Below, piece after piece: positions 38,242 through 39,987 of a stretch of DNA of 39,987 bases. The position numbers were made by a program, and so were the translations under genes. A model generated the notes under the pieces. It had not been told where the DNA came from. It did no database searches and saw only the letters and a program-made list of their open reading frames with translations. Numbering within the stretch: the first letter of the stretch is position 1; each line of letters begins with the position of its first letter. The stretch comes from Deltaproteobacteria bacterium (lineage in GTDB: Bacteria > Desulfobacterota > GWC2-55-46), in assembly GCA_016219025.1 (NCBI GenBank), contig JACRCM010000066.1, forward strand, positions 1-39,987, written 5' to 3'.

Positions 38242-39257
38242 AACTGTTTTAAAAACCGCAGGTCATTCTCAAATAAGAGCCTGAGATCATCTATGCCGTA
38301 TTTGAGCATGGCGATCCTCTCGACGCCGAGGCCGAAGGCGAAGCCGCTATACTCCTCGTAGTCGTATCCAACCGACCTGAAGACCTCTGGGTGTATCATG
38401 CCCGCGCCGAGTATCTCAAGCCAGCCGCTCCCCTTGCATACCCTGCACCCGGCGCCCTTGCACAGGACGCAGCGTATGTCCGCCTCGGCGGAAGGTTCCG
38501 TAAAAGGAAAAAACGACGGCCTGAACCTGACCCCGGTATCCCGTCCGAAAAAAGTCCGCAGAAAATCGGCGAGCACGGCCTTGAGGTTGGCGAAGGAGAC
38601 GCCCTTATCGACCATGAACCCCTCCACCTGATGGAACATGGGCGAATGCGTCACGTCCGAGTCCCGGCGAAAGACGGTGCCAGGGGCAATGACCCTTACG
38701 GGCGGCCTCTTATTCTCCATTACCCTTATCTGTACCGGCGAGGTATGGGTCCGCAGAAGCACGTCAGAACTCACGTAGAACGTGTCCTGCATCTCCCTGG
38801 CGGGGTGGTCTTTGGGGATGTTGAGCTTCTCGAAGTTGTAGCTGTCGAGCTCTATCTCAGGCCCTTCGGCAATGTCGAAGCCGAGGCCGAAGAAGACCTC
38901 CTGTATCTCTTCCATCACCTGCATGACAGGGTGTCTCTTGCCGAGTGGCATCGTCCTGCCGGGCAGGGTAACGTCAAGCCGCTCTTTTGCAAGCGCGGCC
39001 TCCTTCCAGCGGCCCTCAATGCCGCCGATGAGTATGGCTATCGCGTCTTCGAGCCGCGTCTTGGCCTGGTTTATCGCCTCGCCCGCGGCCTTTCTGTCTT
39101 CGGCTGGAAGCGCGGCGAGTTCCTTTAGAAAGCCGGAAAATTCGCCCTTCCTCCCAAGGTATCTCGCCTTGAGCTGAAGCAGGGCGTCCTTATCGGAAGC
39201 CGCGGCTTCAATGGCGCGTTCCGCCTCTTTCGCAAGGAGTTCCAGCCGCTCTTTCAT
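38238..39257 (-). CDS. pheS: Phenylalanyl-tRNA synthetase alpha subunit
   Basis: The 339-residue protein has an N-terminal coiled coil (about 1-85) and the class II catalytic domain. Motif 2 lies in RVIAPGTVFRRDSDVTHSPMFHQ and motif 3 in FAFGLGVERIAMLKYGI. The ending LRFLKQF matches the normal PheS C-terminus. It makes the aminoacyl adenylate and charges tRNA-Phe together with PheT. A C-x2-C...C-x2-C cluster (CVLCKGAGCRVCKGSG) is present as in some family members. The stop codon TAG lies inside the target-site duplication of a MITE, but the protein is not shortened. It follows rplT by 8 bp. Confidence 0.97.
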   Translation of the reverse strand: MKERLELLAKEAERAIEAAASDKDALLQLKARYLGRKGEFSGFLKELAALPAEDRKAAGEAINQAKTRLEDAIAILIGGIEGRWKEAALAKERLDVTLPGRTMPLGKRHPVMQVMEEIQEVFFGLGFDIAEGPEIELDSYNFEKLNIPKDHPAREMQDTFYVSSDVLLRTHTSPVQIRVMENKRPPVRVIAPGTVFRRDSDVTHSPMFHQVEGFMVDKGVSFANLKAVLADFLRTFFGRDTGVRFRPSFFPFTEPSAEADIRCVLCKGAGCRVCKGSGWLEILGAGMIHPEVFRSVGYDYEEYSGFAFGLGVERIAMLKYGIDDLRLLFENDLRFLKQF

Positions 39258-39265
39258 ACGCGGCC

Positions 39266-39625
39266 TCAGGCCGCCAGCGCGTGCTTCGCGGTCTCCACGA
39301 TCATGGAAAACCCGGCCGGGTCCTTGACCGCCATGTCCGCGAGCGCCTTCCTGTCCATCTCGACCTTGGCCTTGAGGAGCCCGTTTATCAAGAGGCTATA
39401 GGTAAGCCCAAGACCGCGCGACGCGGCGTTGATCCTCGCTATCCACAGACTCCTTATCTCGCGCTTCTTGGCCTTCCTGTGCGCGTAGGCGTAGACCATC
39501 GCCCTGTCAACCGCCTCGGTGGCGATGCGGTAGAGCTTGCCCCTGCCCGCCCTGAAGCCCTTGGCGGCCTTTAAGACCTTTTTCCTGTTCTTCTTGGCGT
39601 TTACGCCTCTTTTTACCCTCGGCAT
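39266..39625 (-). CDS. rplT: 50S ribosomal protein L20
   Basis: The 119-residue, very basic protein shows the L20 pattern: [58 protein letters not shown] and [20 protein letters not shown]. It is an early assembly protein of the large subunit. AAGGAG precedes the ATG by about eight bases. Its usual upstream partner rpmI is not in the remaining 360 bp of the window, which is filled with repeats. Confidence 0.97.
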   Translation of the reverse strand: MPRVKRGVNAKKNRKKVLKAAKGFRAGRGKLYRIATEAVDRAMVYAYAHRKAKKREIRSLWIARINAASRGLGLTYSLLINGLLKAKVEMDRKALADMAVKDPAGFSMIVETAKHALAA

Positions 39626-39653
39626 GACGTTACTCCTTCCTTTTTTGCTTTTG

Positions 39654-39669
39654 CAGGCTGCTGAAAAAC
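39654..39669. repeat. CAGGCTGCTGAAAAAC repeat, copy 2
   Basis: Exact 16-bp match to 29695-29710. It lies just upstream of the rplT leader and begins a 330-bp block of repeats. Confidence 0.4.
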
Positions 39670-39688
39670 ATCCATCTGCTTCGTTGTC

Positions 39689-39987
39689 ATAGAGCTACGA
39701 TTTACAAAGTAGCCCTATCTGTAAATCCGCGCTCCTCACTGCGGCGCACTACAGATGGAGCTACGACTTACAAAATAGCTTTATCTGTGAAATCGTGCGC
39801 CTCATAGAGCTACTTTGAGACCCCTGAAAAAGCCTGTTTTTTGTCTTTCTGAGGAGCGCCTTTGCGACGAAGAATCTCGTAACATATTGAATTGCCTAAG
39901 CGCGAGATTCTTCGCTGCGCTCTGAATGACACTCTTTTGAGGGTTTTTCAGGGGTCTCACTTTGTAAATCCGTCGCTCCCCTATTTA
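39689..39987. repeat. Tandem degenerate GAGCTAC...GTAAATC repeats upstream of rplT
   Basis: The motif GAGCTAC followed by TTACAAA(G/A)TAGC and CTGT(A/G)AAATC occurs near 39690, near 39755 and near 39803. The third copy is split by a MITE at 39817-39958. The units belong to the same family as the palindrome at 5696-5749. No gene is recognised in 39626-39987. Confidence 0.6.
39817..39958. mobile_element. MITE family B with ACTTT target duplication
   Basis: Perfect 15-bp terminal inverted repeats, GAGACCCCTGAAAAA (39817-39831) and its complement (39944-39958), enclose 142 bp in total. ACTTT is duplicated directly on each side (39812-39816 and 39959-39963). Removing the element and one ACTTT restores TAGAGCTACTTTGTAAATC, the sequence found intact near 38173-38191. 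The body has inner arms AAGAATCTCG / CGAGATTCTT. There is no transposase gene. Confidence 0.85.

Overview
The window is about 40 kb of moderately GC-rich DNA (my impression is high-50s percent GC) from a motile Gram-negative bacterium. Several traits fit a deltaproteobacterial-type lineage (Desulfobacterota or a neighbouring phylum), though I cannot prove this: a rplT-pheS-pheT-ihfA-merR block, flagellar export genes behind a sigma-54 promoter, a CheZ-containing chemotaxis cluster, and a flavodiiron protein that suggests anaerobic or microaerobic life. No complete transposase gene, CRISPR array or prophage is visible.

Layout. The left part (1-6.3 kb, + strand) has an AT-rich edge with a MITE-like inverted repeat. 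It continues with a Zur-like Fur regulator and the ATPase and permease of a zinc/manganese ABC importer (no substrate-binding protein in the window), a nucleotide-sugar dehydrogenase, an unrecognised membrane protein, a frameshifted DUF4410-type lipoprotein gene, a MITE and a CARDB-domain relic. A strong bidirectional terminator at 6317-6362 closes this part.

From about 28.9 kb down to 6.4 kb (- strand) lies a near-continuous motility and chemotaxis cluster: fliM-fliN-fliO-fliP-fliQ-fliR-flhB(truncated)-flhA-flhG-fliA-HEAT protein-cheR-cheY-like-cheY-cheZ-cheA-cheB-cheW-MCP-HDOD-flgM-REC protein-REC/GAF/HD-GYP protein. A textbook sigma-54 promoter (28936-28951) precedes fliM and a textbook sigma-28 promoter (9069-9095) precedes flgM. 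Together these support a tiered cascade: sigma-54 drives the export apparatus and fliA, and FliA then drives flgM, whose product restrains FliA. Two export/placement features are abnormal. FlhB ends just before its self-cleaving NPTH domain. flhF is missing from its usual place between flhA and flhG, and FlhG lacks the N-terminal helix that normally activates FlhF.

The right part (29.2-40 kb, - strand) holds a small secreted protein, a flavodiiron protein, an ABC-2 efflux system (membrane fusion protein, ATPase, permease), tRNA-Pro(GGG), a MerR regulator, IhfA, PheT, PheS and ribosomal protein L20.

The window is unusually rich in small non-coding repeats placed between genes of operons. There are degenerate 7-bp (heptamer) arrays folding into hairpins in two sequence families; an IS5-like MITE with CTAA target duplications, one copy sitting on the pheS stop codon; a second MITE with a 5-bp duplication inserted inside an older repeat; a REP-like palindrome pair; a 46-50 bp dispersed repeat; and a 49-bp tandem repeat that includes a stop codon. 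These repeats and the two flagellar anomalies are the most interesting content.
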